From Marivibrio halodurans (GTDB taxonomy: Bacteria > Pseudomonadota > Alphaproteobacteria > UBA8366 > Aestuariispiraceae): a stretch of DNA of 64,000 nucleotides. Below are positions 51,000-59,315 of this stretch, piece after piece. The stretch is taken from the NCBI RefSeq assembly GCF_017963645.1, contig NZ_JAGMWN010000002.1:186001-250000 (forward strand). The letters run 5' to 3'. The translations under genes and the position numbers were made by a program. Within the stretch, counting starts at the first letter, position 1. Every line of letters starts with the position of its first letter. Under the pieces are notes generated by a model. It worked only from the letters and a program-made list of their open reading frames with translations, did no database searches and was not told where the DNA came from.

Positions 51000-51700
51000 C
51001 GGACCGCCTTCGTATCGAGAATGTCGGCAAGCGTTTCACGCTCCATAATCAGGGGGGCGTGGCGATTCCGGTCCTGCGCGGTGTATCGCTCGCCGTCGCG
51101 GGGGGCGAGTGCGTGGCGCTGACCGGCCCCTCCGGCGCGGGGAAGAGCACGCTGATGCGCATGATCCACGCGAACTACCGCACCGACGAGGGGTCGATCC
51201 GCCTGCGCGCGGATGGGCAGGCCCCGTGGATCGAGCTTGCCGGGGCCGACCCGCGCGCCGTGCTGGCCGTGCGGCGTGGGACGCTCGGCTATGTCAGCCA
51301 GTTCCTGCGCGTCGTGCCGCGCGTGCCCGCGCGCGAGGTGGTGGCGGAGCCCCTGATCGCGCTCGGCCGGCCGGTCGAGGCGGCGCGCGCGGCGGCGGAG
51401 GCTATGCTGGCGCGTCTCAACCTGCCGGAGGCGCTGTGGCGGCTACCGCCCGCCACCTTCTCCGGCGGGGAGCAGCAGCGCGTCAATATCGCGCGCGGCT
51501 TCATCCACCCCTATCCGGTGTTGTTGCTGGACGAGCCGACGGCCTCCCTCGACGGGGCGAACCGCGCGGTCGTGCTCGACCTGATCGGGGAGGCGAAGGC
51601 GCGGGGTGCCGCGATCGTCGGTATCTTCCACGATGCGCAAGCGCGCGCGGCGGTCTGCGACCGGGAATTCGAGATCGCGCCCCTTGGCGCGGTGGCGTAG
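50996..51700 (+). CDS. phnL: C-P lyase ATP-binding subunit PhnL
   Basis: A 234-residue ABC ATPase needed with PhnGHI for ribose-phosphonate formation. Walker A is GPSGAGKSTLMRMIHANYRTDEGSI, signature FSGGEQQRVNIARGFIHPYPVLLLDEPTASLDGANR. The block LGYVSQFLRVVPRVPAREVVAEPL is typical of PhnL. Its ATG overlaps the phnK stop. Confidence 0.95.
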   Translation: MTDRLRIENVGKRFTLHNQGGVAIPVLRGVSLAVAGGECVALTGPSGAGKSTLMRMIHANYRTDEGSIRLRADGQAPWIELAGADPRAVLAVRRGTLGYVSQFLRVVPRVPAREVVAEPLIALGRPVEAARAAAEAMLARLNLPEALWRLPPATFSGGEQQRVNIARGFIHPYPVLLLDEPTASLDGANRAVVLDLIGEAKARGAAIVGIFHDAQARAAVCDREFEIAPLGAVA

Positions 51701-51731
51701 AACAACGGACGGATAGCGGAGAGGAGCGGCG

Positions 51732-52922
51732 ATGCGCCGGCGCGACGGATTGACGGCACGGGAAGGAACGATGGGCGCGGAACGCGGCGAGACGGTACTG
51801 ACCAATGCGCGGCTGGTCCTGACGGACGAGGTGGTGACGGGCACCATCGCCCTTTCCGGCGGGCGGATCGCGGCCATCGACCAGGGGGCGTCCGCCCTGC
51901 CGGGCGCCATCGATTGCGTGGGCGATCTGGTCATGCCGGGGTTGGTCGAGCTTCATACCGACAATCTGGAAAAACATATGCTGCCCCGGCCGCGCGCGCA
52001 TTGGCCGGCCGTGCCGGCCGTGGTGGCGCATGATTCGCAGGTGATCGGCGCGGGCATCACGACGGTCTTCGATGCGCTCTCCGTCGGCGCGGTGGTGGAT
52101 AACGAGGTTCGCATCAAGCGCATCGGCGAGATGCTGGACGCGATCGAGGCCGCGCGGGCGGACGATCTGACCAAGGCGGAGCATCTGCTGCATCTGCGCT
52201 GCGAGATCAGCTATCCGCACTTGCAGGATGCGCTCGCCGGGCTGATCGACAAACCGGGCGTGCGGCTGATTTCGGTCATGGATCACACGCCGGGCCAGCG
52301 CCAATTCACCGACGAGCGGACCTATCGCGATTACTACGCCGCGAAATTCGGCCTGTCCCCGGCGGAGATGGATGCCTTCATCGTCGATCGACGGCGCGAT
52401 CAGGAACGCCACGCGGCGGCGAACCGCGCCCATGTCGTCCAGGCGGCGCGGGATCGTGGCCTATCGCTCGCCAGTCACGACGACGCGACGGCGGCGCATG
52501 TGGCCGAGGCCGTGGCCGACGGCATGACGCTGGCCGAATTCCCGACGACGGTGGAATCCGCCGCCGCCTCCCATGCGGAGGGGCTGGCCGTCATGATGGG
52601 CGCGCCGAACGTCGTGCGCGGCGGCTCGCACTCCGGCAATGTCTCGGCGCTCGAACTGGCCCGGCGCGGCACGTTGGACGCGATCTCCAGCGACTATGCC
52701 CCGGCGGCCCTGCTGCACGCCGCCTTCCTTTTGGCGGAGCAGGTGGAGGCGATCACCCTGCCCCGCGCGGTGGCGATGGTGACGGTGACGCCCGCGCGCG
52801 CCGCCGGCCTTGCCGACCGCGGCGATCTGGCGGTGGGCCAGCGCGCCGACATCATCCGTGTGCGCGCGGCGAGCCACCCGGTGCTGCGCGGTGTCTGGCG
52901 GGAGGGCGCGCGGGTTGCCTGA
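51732..52922 (+). CDS. phnM: Ribose 1-methylphosphonate 5-triphosphate diphosphatase PhnM
   Basis: A 396-residue amidohydrolase that removes pyrophosphate before C-P cleavage. It has DLVMPGLVELHTDNLEKHMLPRP (metal-binding His/Asp), VVAHDSQVIGAGITTVFDALS, HLRCEISYP, ISVMDHTPGQRQFTDERTY, LASHDDATAAHV and IALSGGRIAAIDQG at the N-terminus. GAGGAG five bases upstream supports this ATG. Another ATG at 51771 is possible. Confidence 0.94.
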   Translation: MRRRDGLTAREGTMGAERGETVLTNARLVLTDEVVTGTIALSGGRIAAIDQGASALPGAIDCVGDLVMPGLVELHTDNLEKHMLPRPRAHWPAVPAVVAHDSQVIGAGITTVFDALSVGAVVDNEVRIKRIGEMLDAIEAARADDLTKAEHLLHLRCEISYPHLQDALAGLIDKPGVRLISVMDHTPGQRQFTDERTYRDYYAAKFGLSPAEMDAFIVDRRRDQERHAAANRAHVVQAARDRGLSLASHDDATAAHVAEAVADGMTLAEFPTTVESAAASHAEGLAVMMGAPNVVRGGSHSGNVSALELARRGTLDAISSDYAPAALLHAAFLLAEQVEAITLPRAVAMVTVTPARAAGLADRGDLAVGQRADIIRVRAASHPVLRGVWREGARVA

Positions 52923-53532
52923 ACGGGCGCCTTCGCCTTTTCCGGGCCGCCTTGTCCTCGTCGTCGGGCCGAGCGGCGCGGGCAAGGATTCCGTCATGCG
53001 GGCGGCCCGCGACGGCCTGCCGGACGGCGAACCAGACGCTGGACGGGACATTCGCTTCGTCACCCGCTGGATCACCCGCCCGGCGGAGGACGAGGCCGCA
53101 ACCGTGGGCGAGGCGCATCGGCCCGTCGATCCCGAGACGTTCGAGCGGCTGGCCGGGGAAGGGGCCTTCGCCCTGCATTGGGCGGCGCACGGGCTGCGTT
53201 ACGGCCTTCCGGTGACGATCGAGGGGTGGCTGGCCGAGGGCGCGGTGGTGGTGGCCAATGTCTCCCGCACGGTGATCGATCGCGCGCGGGCCCGTTATCC
53301 GGGGCTGGTCGTCCTGCATATCACCGCCGCCCCGGCGGTGCGCGCCCGGCGCCTCGCCGCGCGCGGCCGGGAGGGCGAGGCGGAGGTCGCCGCGCGCCTC
53401 GCCCGCGCGGATCTGGCCGTGCCGGAGGGGGGCGACGTGGTGATGGTCGCGAATGACGGCGATCTGGCGGCGGCGGCGGCGCGCGTGCGCGACCTGCTGC
53501 TCACCCTCGTCCGAGAAGCGGGTAGGAGGTAA
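52915..53532 (+). CDS. phnN: Ribose 1,5-bisphosphate phosphokinase PhnN
   Basis: A 205-residue guanylate-kinase-like P-loop enzyme making PRPP from ribose 1,5-bisphosphate. Walker A is VGPSGAGKDSVMRAARDGL; RFVTRWITRPAEDE and FALHWAAHGLRYGLP follow. I infer a TTG start overlapping the phnM stop, with GGGAGGG nine bases upstream, because no ATG fits. Its last 32 bases overlap the 3' end of the convergent DUF1045 gene. Confidence 0.9.
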   Translation: MPERAPSPFPGRLVLVVGPSGAGKDSVMRAARDGLPDGEPDAGRDIRFVTRWITRPAEDEAATVGEAHRPVDPETFERLAGEGAFALHWAAHGLRYGLPVTIEGWLAEGAVVVANVSRTVIDRARARYPGLVVLHITAAPAVRARRLAARGREGEAEVAARLARADLAVPEGGDVVMVANDGDLAAAAARVRDLLLTLVREAGRR

Positions 53533-54181
53533 GCCGCATGAACGGCCGCCCGCCGCCCGGGTCCCCGAACAACGTCAGCGCGTCGAGCGTGAAGGGCGCG
53601 GCCAGCACCGGCGCCAGCGCCGGTTTGAGCGCGGCGGCCACCGCCCGCCGTGCCTCCCCGTCGAGCGGGCCGGTCAGCGTCAGATGGAACCGGAACGCCT
53701 CCATCACATAGGGATAGCCCCAGCGGTCGAGCAATTCCTCCTGCCGGGCGGTCAGGCCGGCGGCGCGGCGGCGTTGCCTCTCCGCCTCGCTCGCCTCGGC
53801 GCGGAAATCGTCCAGTTCGACGACGCAAGAGTCCGCGACCGGCCGGATCGGTCCGTCATCCGGAACGGGCACGAGGGCGAGGAAACGGCCGATCTCCTTG
53901 AGCGCCAGCCCCTCGGTTCGGGCGGGGGCGAGACGGGTGGCCAGTGCCTCCACCGCCGCTTCGATCGCTTCCCGCCCACCGCATCCGTCGGCGAGCGCGA
54001 AGGGCGGCTTCAACGTGCCGTGGAAGCCATAGCGCGCGGGCGCCTCGGTCGCTGCCGCCACCACCGCCGGGTTGAGCCCGATCGCCGGGTCCGGGGCGCC
54101 GCCCAGCCAGCCGGCGCCGAAACGATCCAAGGGGCTGCCCGCCGGCGGGGCGTAATAGATGGCGAAACGCGCGAATCTCAT
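53501..54181 (-). CDS. DUF1045 phosphonate-locus protein with 2H-phosphoesterase motifs
   Basis: A 226-residue protein of the DUF1045 family, regularly found beside phn genes. It begins MRFARFAIYYAPPAGSPLDRFGAGWLG. Two HxT motifs, His54-Gly-Thr56 (GFHGTLKPPF) and His166-Leu-Thr168 (FRFHLTLTGPL), match the paired catalytic histidines of 2H phosphoesterases, enzymes that open cyclic phosphates. No phnP gene is seen in this locus. PhnP is the phosphodiesterase that opens 5-phosphoribosyl 1,2-cyclic phosphate after C-P cleavage. This protein may fill that role (inference). It is convergent with phnN. Confidence 0.88.
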   Translation of the reverse strand: MRFARFAIYYAPPAGSPLDRFGAGWLGGAPDPAIGLNPAVVAAATEAPARYGFHGTLKPPFALADGCGGREAIEAAVEALATRLAPARTEGLALKEIGRFLALVPVPDDGPIRPVADSCVVELDDFRAEASEAERQRRRAAGLTARQEELLDRWGYPYVMEAFRFHLTLTGPLDGEARRAVAAALKPALAPVLAAPFTLDALTLFGDPGGGRPFMRLTSYPLLGRG

Positions 54182-54235
54182 GGCCCCAAGGACTATCCCG
54201 ATTGCGTTACCGTCTTACGGCGGTTCCGTTTTCGC

Positions 54236-56056
54236 TTACCCGAAGAAGGGCGCATAGAATACCAGCACCGCGCCCCCCGCCAGCGCCAGCAGGGCGAGGA
54301 GCGGGCGATCCCGGAAATGAACCGTCGCCCAACTGGTGGAGGCGAGGCCGACCGCGATCTTGGCGAAGGCGAAGAGGGCGGGGAAGACCCCGTCCTCCGG
54401 CCGGATCAGCGCCGGGTTCGCGACCATCGCCAGCGGCACCAGATAGAGCCCGAGGCCGAGCCGCATGGCATATCCCGCGACCCGCAGCCAGGGGGCGTCC
54501 GCCATGCCCGCGGCGATGAAGACCGTGCCGCAGACCGGCGGCGTGATGGTGGAGAGCAGCGCGTACCAGAAGACGAAGAGATGCACGGTCAGCGCCGGCA
54601 GGCCCAGCTCCTGAAGCGCCGGGCCGGCGACGGAGACGCAGATGACATAGGCCGCCGTCGTCGGCACCTCCATCCCCAGGATCAGGCAGGCAAGCGCGGT
54701 CAGCAGCAGCGCGATCCAAAGCTCCCCGCCGGAAAGCGCCAGGATCGCGGAGGTGACCTTCACCCCCAGCCCGGTCATGTTGAGGACGCCGATCACCAGC
54801 CCCGCGCAGATGATGATCGCCGCGATGGTCGCGATCTGACGGGCGGCGTCGATCGTGGCGGCCGATAGGCGGGCCAGCGCCGGCCGGATCGCCAGGCTGC
54901 CCGTGCGGTCGGTGACCAGCAGGGCGGTCGCCGCGAAGGCGGCGATGGCGGCGGCGTATTGCGGGGTCTTGCCGCTGGCGAATAGGATCGCGAGCAGCAC
55001 CGCGAAGGGAATCGCGAAGAAGGGAAGTGTCGCCAGGACGAGCCGCATGGAAGGCAGTTCCTCCGCCGCCATGCCGCGCAGATTGCCGCGCCGGGCAAAA
55101 AGCTCCACCCCGAACCAGGCGGCGACGAAGAACAGGATCGCCGGCAATACCGCCGCCATCATGATGGTGACGTAGGAGACGCCCAGCAGTTCCACCATGA
55201 CGAAGGCGCCCGCGCCCATCAGCGGTGGCATGATCTGCCCGCCGGAGGAGGCGACCGCCTCCACCGCCGCGGCGAGGGCCGGCGGATAGCCGAGGCGCTT
55301 CATCGCCGGCAGCGTCACCGCCCCTGTCGAGGCGACATTGGCCGAGGCCGAACCGCTGATCGAGCCGAACAGCGCCGATGCCAGGATCGAGACCTTGGCC
55401 GCGCCCGCCCGCAGACGACCCGCCAGCTTCGCCGCCAGCGCCATGAAGCCGGTTCCGCCCTCGCCCGCGCCGATGACGGCGCCCAGGATCACGAAGACCG
55501 CCACCACGTTCATGGATATCCCGGTGAGCGGCCCCCACAGGCCGCCCTCCGCCACGACCAGCGTGCCGAGGAAGCTGTCGACCGGCATGCCCGCATGGCC
55601 GAAACGCCCGGGTAGATACTGACCCAGCAGGCCATAGGCGAGGGCGACCACCGCGATGGCGGGCAGGGCCAGCTTCACCATGCGGCGCGCCGCCTCCAGC
55701 ACGACCAGGATCAACAGGATCGCGATGATCCGCTGATCGAGCCCCTGGAGACTGCCATATTGGTCGCCCAGCATGTCCTGGTTCAGCACGACCCAAAGAC
55801 AGCCACCGGCCCCCGCCAGGAACAACAGCCAGTCCACCGCCCCACGCCAGCCCCGCCACGACGCCGGCCGGTCCCCCGCCATCACGAAGATCCAGGGCAG
55901 TACCAGCAGCAGGTGGATCGGCCGGCTGATCAGGTTCGGCATCAGCCCGGCGAAGGTCAGCCAGAGGTGAAAGCCGACGGATGCGGCGGCCAGCAGCAGG
56001 GCCACCGGATGCGCGCGCCATCCGTCATCCACGCGGGGACTGGTCCACAAGGACAT
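54236..56056 (-). CDS. Fused TRAP transporter permease (DctQ-DctM type)
   Basis: A 606-residue inner-membrane permease with about 16-18 helices. The N-terminal DctQ-like part is short and joined to a DctM-like domain containing AVIGAGEGGTGFMALAAKLAGRLRAGAAKVSILASALFGSISGSASANVASTGAVTLPAMKRLGYPPALAAAVEAVASSGGQIMPPLMGAGAFVMVELLGVSYVTIMMAAV, the signature of TRAP fused 4TM/12TM proteins. The second half ends with LLALLALAGGAVLVFYAPFFG. It is co-oriented with the TAXI binding protein upstream, its expected partner. The substrate is unspecified. Its place beside the phn operon, which has no phnCDE here, raises organophosphonate or a related anion. Confidence 0.92.
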   Translation of the reverse strand: MSLWTSPRVDDGWRAHPVALLLAAASVGFHLWLTFAGLMPNLISRPIHLLLVLPWIFVMAGDRPASWRGWRGAVDWLLFLAGAGGCLWVVLNQDMLGDQYGSLQGLDQRIIAILLILVVLEAARRMVKLALPAIAVVALAYGLLGQYLPGRFGHAGMPVDSFLGTLVVAEGGLWGPLTGISMNVVAVFVILGAVIGAGEGGTGFMALAAKLAGRLRAGAAKVSILASALFGSISGSASANVASTGAVTLPAMKRLGYPPALAAAVEAVASSGGQIMPPLMGAGAFVMVELLGVSYVTIMMAAVLPAILFFVAAWFGVELFARRGNLRGMAAEELPSMRLVLATLPFFAIPFAVLLAILFASGKTPQYAAAIAAFAATALLVTDRTGSLAIRPALARLSAATIDAARQIATIAAIIICAGLVIGVLNMTGLGVKVTSAILALSGGELWIALLLTALACLILGMEVPTTAAYVICVSVAGPALQELGLPALTVHLFVFWYALLSTITPPVCGTVFIAAGMADAPWLRVAGYAMRLGLGLYLVPLAMVANPALIRPEDGVFPALFAFAKIAVGLASTSWATVHFRDRPLLALLALAGGAVLVFYAPFFG

Positions 56057-56199
56057 GGGGGATCGCTTTCAAAGCAGGCCCCCACCCGCCGGGGCGGGAT
56101 GGGGGCCAGGGTCGTTTCGCGATGCCGGCCCCTCCCCTTGCCCGGTTCCGCCGATATGTCGCGCGGCGGCCGGAGGAGGAGGGTCGGTCCGTGCGCGAT

Positions 56200-57168
56200 T
56201 TACTTCAAGGCGTCGGGAATGGCGATCCCGGCTTCCTCGTAATAGCGCAGCGCGCCCGGATGCAGCGGACCCGCCATGGTCGCCAGCATGGCCGGATCGA
56301 CACCGGCCCACCAGCGCGCGACCTCCGCCATGCTCTCCTTGCTCTCCCAATAGGATTTGGTGAGCTGATAGGCGGTCTCGTCGTCCATCTTGGTGGTGGT
56401 GTAGGCGCCGACCGGAAGGGAGGTGGTCAGCGTATCCGCCTCCACGCCCGGATAGGTGCCGCCCGGGATGACGAGGCGCGTGCGCCCGGTCTCCGCCACC
56501 TGCTCCTCGGTCATGGACAGCAGGGCGATATCGACGCTGGCGGCGGCCTCCATCACGTTCGGCGCGGGATAGGACCCGGCCGTGGCGAAACCGTCGACCT
56601 GGCCGTTCTGCAGGGCGGGGACGGCGGAGTTGAGCTCGACATCGACGAGATCGGGGCTGACGCCGAATTTCTCGAAATTCGCCTCCGCCTCGCGCGCGCC
56701 GAAGCTGCCCTTGCCGATGATGAAGCCCTTGCCGTCGAGGTCGGCGAAGGTGCCGATGCCCGCATCGGCGCGGACGACGTAATGCATGGTCAGCGACGGG
56801 ATGACGAACAGCGCGCGGATATCGCCATAGTCCTTCCCGTCCTCGAACATCTTCGTGTTGCCCTTGGCCAGCTTGATCAGCGCCGGCGGGGTGGTGAAGA
56901 CATAGGCCCCCTCGCGCAGGGCGGCTTCCTTGACGTTCTGGACGGAGCCCTGGCTCTCCTCGACCGTTACCTGGATGGCGCCGTCGGTCGCCTTCTGCAC
57001 GGCCTCTGCCACCTGAACCGCCATCTGGTAATAGGACGAGGTGGATTTCGCCGATTTATAGGTGACGCGCGTCTGCGCCGCGGCCGGATCGCCGGCGAGA
57101 CCGGTCGCCGCGATCGCGGCCGCCGCGCCGAGTGTCGCGAGGAATTTCGTGATGGTGCGTCGAGCCAT
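56200..57168 (-). CDS. TAXI-family TRAP transporter solute-binding protein
   Basis: A 322-residue periplasmic receptor for the fused TRAP permease, 143 bases downstream on the same strand. The signal peptide is RRTITKFLATLGAAAAIAATGLAGDPAAAQ. The TAXI features are TYKSAKSTSSYYQMAVQVAEAVQK, LDGKGFIIGKGSFGAREAEANFEKFG, ALQNGQVDGFATAGSYPAPNVMEAA and WWAGVDPAMLATMAGPLHPGALRYYEEAGI. The start is set by the signal and GGGAGGA upstream. The ligand is unknown; known TAXI ligands include glutamate and other carboxylates. Confidence 0.93.
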   Translation of the reverse strand: MARRTITKFLATLGAAAAIAATGLAGDPAAAQTRVTYKSAKSTSSYYQMAVQVAEAVQKATDGAIQVTVEESQGSVQNVKEAALREGAYVFTTPPALIKLAKGNTKMFEDGKDYGDIRALFVIPSLTMHYVVRADAGIGTFADLDGKGFIIGKGSFGAREAEANFEKFGVSPDLVDVELNSAVPALQNGQVDGFATAGSYPAPNVMEAAASVDIALLSMTEEQVAETGRTRLVIPGGTYPGVEADTLTTSLPVGAYTTTKMDDETAYQLTKSYWESKESMAEVARWWAGVDPAMLATMAGPLHPGALRYYEEAGIAIPDALK

Positions 57169-57323
57169 GGCTCGGTTCCTCCCATTCTCGTGGCATTGCC
57201 CCTTCGGACCTTGGGGACGGATCGTGGCACTTACCCCGTGGTGCGGCAACGGGCAAGGGCGGCAAGACACGGGATGGCGCCCATGTTCGAACGGCGCGGC
57301 AACGTCCCGGCCGGCATGACGGG

Positions 57324-58292
57324 CTATTGGCTGTGGCCGGTGGCGCTATCGTCTTCCGGGGGGCTCTCGGGGGCGCCGCCGGCCGGTTCCGCGTCGTTCT
57401 GCCCGGATTCGTCTTGTTCCGTTTCGTCCTGTTCCGTCCGGGTCGCGTCGGCCTCGTCGGCCATCTCCTCCGGCCGGGTGAAGGTGACGAGCAGGTCCGT
57501 CGCGCCGCGCGGCGGGTTGCTGACGCTGGTCTTGTACGCGACCGTCTCGCCCGGCAACACGCGCGGCTCCTCGGTGCCGAAGCTCCAGACATGGACTTCC
57601 ATGTCCTGGGCGTTGAGCAGCGCGCCGCGCAGCAGCGGCACGTCGATCGGCTCGGCGGAGGTGTTGGTGATGCCGCCGGTCACTTCCAATACCCGTTCGT
57701 CCTGCTTGATGAGGGCGCGGGTCGTCGGTTGCTCGATCTTCAGGCCGAAGCCGAGTGTATCCACCGGGAAGCCGATGGCGGCGAAGATCGCGTTGGCCGG
57801 CCGATAGGCCTTCACGATGTCGAAGCGCAGGAAGAATCCACCGATAGCGACGCCGAGCACGAGGACACCCAGCACGATCCAGGCGCCGAGCGGTGACTTC
57901 TTCTTCGGCTGCGGGCGGCGTTGGCGGGGAATGATTTCCTCGTCCGCGCCGAATGGTGGGGCTTCAAAGGCCGGTGCCTCGGATCGCACCGAGGAGGGGG
58001 GTGGCCCTATATCCACGTCGCTCGCATCCTCCTCCTCGTCGTCATCGAAGGACGCGCGGAAGGGGATGTCCTCCTCCGGTTCCGGTTCCGGTTCACGCCG
58101 GGGAGGGGGTTCTCGGCGTGGCGGGGGGCTCGGTGCCGCCTGGCCGGGGGCCGCGCTGTCCGGTTCCAGGTCGTCCTGTGTCGCGAACCAGACATGACTG
58201 CACTTCGCGCATCGCACCGACCGGCCCCGGTCACCCAACGCCTCGGGCTTGACCTTGAATCGGGTCGAGCAGTTCGGACAGGTAAGGGCCAT
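57324..58292 (-). CDS. Zinc-ribbon and DUF3426 membrane protein
   Basis: A 322-residue single-pass protein. The N-terminal MJ0042-type zinc ribbon uses four Cys (LTCPNCSTRFKV and VRCAKCSHVWFA). An acidic and proline-rich linker follows, then a membrane helix (GAWIVLGVLVLGVAIGGFFL, about 135-155). A periplasmic DUF3426 domain includes VTGGITNTSAEPIDVPLLRGALLNAQDMEVHVWSFGTEEPRVLPGETVAYKTSV. A Gln/Asp/Glu-rich tail ends the protein. The gene is divergent from ftsE, a common alphaproteobacterial arrangement, suggesting a link to cell envelope or division. Confidence 0.9.
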   Translation of the reverse strand: MALTCPNCSTRFKVKPEALGDRGRSVRCAKCSHVWFATQDDLEPDSAAPGQAAPSPPPRREPPPRREPEPEPEEDIPFRASFDDDEEEDASDVDIGPPPSSVRSEAPAFEAPPFGADEEIIPRQRRPQPKKKSPLGAWIVLGVLVLGVAIGGFFLRFDIVKAYRPANAIFAAIGFPVDTLGFGLKIEQPTTRALIKQDERVLEVTGGITNTSAEPIDVPLLRGALLNAQDMEVHVWSFGTEEPRVLPGETVAYKTSVSNPPRGATDLLVTFTRPEEMADEADATRTEQDETEQDESGQNDAEPAGGAPESPPEDDSATGHSQ

Positions 58293-58625
58293 TGCAGGAT
58301 GCGACCTTTATCGAGAATTCCGCACGGTTATAGGATCATGCCCCGATTCGTGCAATAAATCGCAAGGCTCGGCTTTACGCCGGCGCGCGAACCATGCGCC
58401 GCGCCGCCCGGCTTTACGCCGGCGCGCGAACCATGCGCCGCGCCGCCCGGCTTTACGCCGGCGCGCGAACCATGCGATTGTCGCGCATGATGGCAAGAAG
58501 CGCCGCGCCCTCCGTTGCTCGGGATGACCGCACCGCTTGGAAAGTATATTCCGGGCCGGGCGATGTCGGGGGCGTCGGGCGTCAACCCGATCGCGTCGAG
58601 CCCGCTATCCACCGGTGAGCCCCGC
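58293..58625. other. Divergent region before ftsE holding a 39-bp tandem repeat
   Basis: A 333-base region between the zinc-ribbon gene (minus) and ftsE (plus). Apart from the repeat at 58371-58476, I see no gene, terminator or clear promoter boxes. An in-frame extension of ftsE back to 58515 exists but precedes the conserved N-terminus. Confidence 0.5.
58371..58476. repeat. 39-bp tandem repeat, about 2.7 identical copies
   Basis: The unit starts GGCTTTACGCCGGCGCGCGA and ends CGCGCCGCCC. Copies begin at 58371, 58410 and 58449; the third is cut after 28 bases. Copies are identical where they overlap. The unit contains the inverted word GCCGGC, and 39 is a multiple of three, so open frames cross it on both strands. 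Confidence 0.93.
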
Positions 58626-59315
58626 ATGATCCGTTTCGAGAATGTCGGCATGCGCTACGGCGCCGGTCCGGAGGTTCTGCACGATGTCAGTTTCGAACTG
58701 GCGCCGGGCGCCTTCCGATTCCTGACGGGGGCGAGCGGTGCGGGGAAGTCCTCCCTGTTGCGGCTGATGTATCTCTTCCACCGGCCGAGCCGGGGGCTGA
58801 TCAATGTCTTCGACCAGGATATCTCGATGTTGCGGCGCGACGATCTGCCGGCGCTGCGCCGGCGCATCGGGGTCGTGTTCCAGGAGTTCCGACTACTCGA
58901 CCATTTGAGCGCCTTCGAGAATGTGGCCCTGCCCCTGCGCGTCGGCGGGCATGGCGAGGGGCTGATTCGCAAGAATGTGGGCGAATTGCTCGAATGGGTC
59001 GGTCTCAAGGATCACATGAACGCACGGCCGGCCACGCTTTCCGGTGGGCAGAAGCAGCGCGTCGCCATCGCGCGCGCGGTGATCAGCCGCCCGGCCCTGC
59101 TGCTCGCCGACGAGCCCACGGGCAATGTCGACGACCGTATCGCCATGCGCCTGCTCTATCTGCTGGAAGCGCTGAACCGCCAGGGAACGACGGTGGTCGT
59201 CGCGACGCATAACCAGGCGTTGATCGAACGGTTCGACTATCCCTCCATGCATTTGGAGGACGGAATCCTGCACAGCCGCGACGTGCCGGGACGCGGGCCG
59301 GAGGTGTCGCGATGA
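58626..59315 (+). CDS. ftsE: Cell-division ATP-binding protein FtsE
   Basis: A 229-residue ABC ATPase that with FtsX controls peptidoglycan hydrolases at the septum. It starts [25 protein letters not shown] and has Walker [24 protein letters not shown]. The [26 protein letters not shown] segment, the [33 protein letters not shown] signature/Walker B block and the [14 protein letters not shown] switch His follow. The MIRFENV start matches FtsE family N-termini. Its stop overlaps the ftsX start by four bases. Confidence 0.96.
   Translation: MIRFENVGMRYGAGPEVLHDVSFELAPGAFRFLTGASGAGKSSLLRLMYLFHRPSRGLINVFDQDISMLRRDDLPALRRRIGVVFQEFRLLDHLSAFENVALPLRVGGHGEGLIRKNVGELLEWVGLKDHMNARPATLSGGQKQRVAIARAVISRPALLLADEPTGNVDDRIAMRLLYLLEALNRQGTTVVVATHNQALIERFDYPSMHLEDGILHSRDVPGRGPEVSR

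Noticed and set aside
58371-58476. Possible CRISPR array
   Set aside because: The 39-bp units are contiguous with no unique spacers between them, and no cas gene is near.
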